A DNA stretch of 64,000 bases from NCBI GenBank assembly GCA_025504975.1, contig JANUWI010000001.1, forward strand, positions 3,348,001-3,412,000, in the 5' to 3' direction. The stretch's first letter is position 1, and the number at the start of each line of letters is the position of its first letter. Source of the stretch: Plenodomus lindquistii (taxonomy: Eukaryota; Ascomycota; Dothideomycetes; Pleosporales; Leptosphaeriaceae). Shown here piece by piece: positions 63,800 to 64,000 of the stretch. The position numbers and the translations under genes are program-made. The notes under the pieces were generated by a model. The model was not told the origin of the DNA, made no database searches, and saw only the letters and a list, made by a program, of their open reading frames with translations.

Positions 63800-64000
63800 T
63801 CAGAGCCTTCGCACTACGAACGTCATGAACCTTGTCCCAGCGGGTACCAGGCCATTCTTCCGCAGGTGTGTCTCTTCTTCACCACTAAAGGTTGCCTCGA
63901 CCGCCCACTTTGTCCCAGTTTCATCACTTACCTGCTCCCACATCTTCTTCCAGGACTCGGGGTTGTGCCAGAACACGGACTTGTCCTTTTGCACCTGAGC
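63800..64000 (-). CDS. Partial gene at window edge, C-terminal end only
   Basis: A minus-strand frame is open from the edge of the window to a stop at 63800. It encodes the last 66 residues of a protein whose start lies outside. The text is Trp- and Lys-rich (KDKSVFWHNPESWKKMWEQV) and ends PAGTRFMTFVVRRL. It looks protein-like and soluble, but too little is present to name a family. An intron before the edge cannot be excluded. Confidence 0.45.
   Translation of the reverse strand, partial: AQVQKDKSVFWHNPESWKKMWEQVSDETGTKWAVEATFSGEEETHLRKNGLVPAGTRFMTFVVRRL

Noticed and set aside
1..64000. Transposon or other mobile element
   Set aside because: No transposase, reverse transcriptase, integrase, terminal repeat pair or AT-rich mutated block was recognised anywhere in the window.

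Overview
The window is nuclear DNA of a filamentous ascomycete, most likely a Dothideomycete and probably a member of the Pleosporales. Reasons: genes are spaced about 2 kb apart, introns are short (45-100 nt) with GTRNGT donors and YAG acceptors, and the families are typical of such fungi: Egh16/Gas1-like surface protein, CBM18 chitin-binding protein, Zn2Cys6 regulator, secreted amidase, HHE hemerythrin-like protein, SAGA subunit SGF29. No transposon, rRNA, convincing tRNA or CRISPR array was seen. The organism call is inference from family content; the exon joins given below were worked out by hand from splice sites and reading phase.

Layout. 0-9.6 kb: SGF29 (+), a small coiled-coil protein (-), two orphan proteins (-, +), an HHE protein (+). 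10.3-18.8 kb: a run rich in secreted proteins, with a CBM18 chitin-binding protein whose frame is broken, a small unknown protein, a secreted amidase (-) and an Egh16-like protein with an Ala/Asn/Thr repeat tail. 19.6-25 kb: an F-box protein (+) and a Yox1-like homeodomain regulator (-) whose recognition helix is completed by a 13-nt microexon. 27.6-33.1 kb: an NmrA-like oxidoreductase, two hydrophilin-like proteins in tandem, and the COPII cargo receptor Erv41, all on +. 33.6-39.6 kb: three RING-H2 genes in tandem followed by a protein kinase fused to two C2H2 zinc fingers, all on +. 40-46.9 kb: a coiled-coil gene split by an in-frame stop (-), an orphan (+) and a second F-box protein (+). 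47-54 kb: zinc alcohol dehydrogenase, an isocitrate-lyase-superfamily enzyme and a Zn2Cys6 regulator, all on -. 57.4-64 kb: gamma-tubulin, a glycerophosphodiester phosphodiesterase, epsilon-COP and a partial gene, all on -.

How the genes relate. Housekeeping functions (chromatin, ER-Golgi traffic, spindle pole, cell-cycle transcription) are interspersed with accessory genes. The 10-19 kb block looks host- or wall-facing. The 33.6-39.6 kb block looks like a locally expanded ubiquitin/zinc-binding cluster. The 47-54 kb block could be a small regulated metabolic group. The strongest leads are the kinase-zinc-finger fusion, the tandem RING trio, the homeodomain microexon with C-terminal APC/C degrons, the extra exon-like copy at the SGF29 5' end, and two genes with broken frames.
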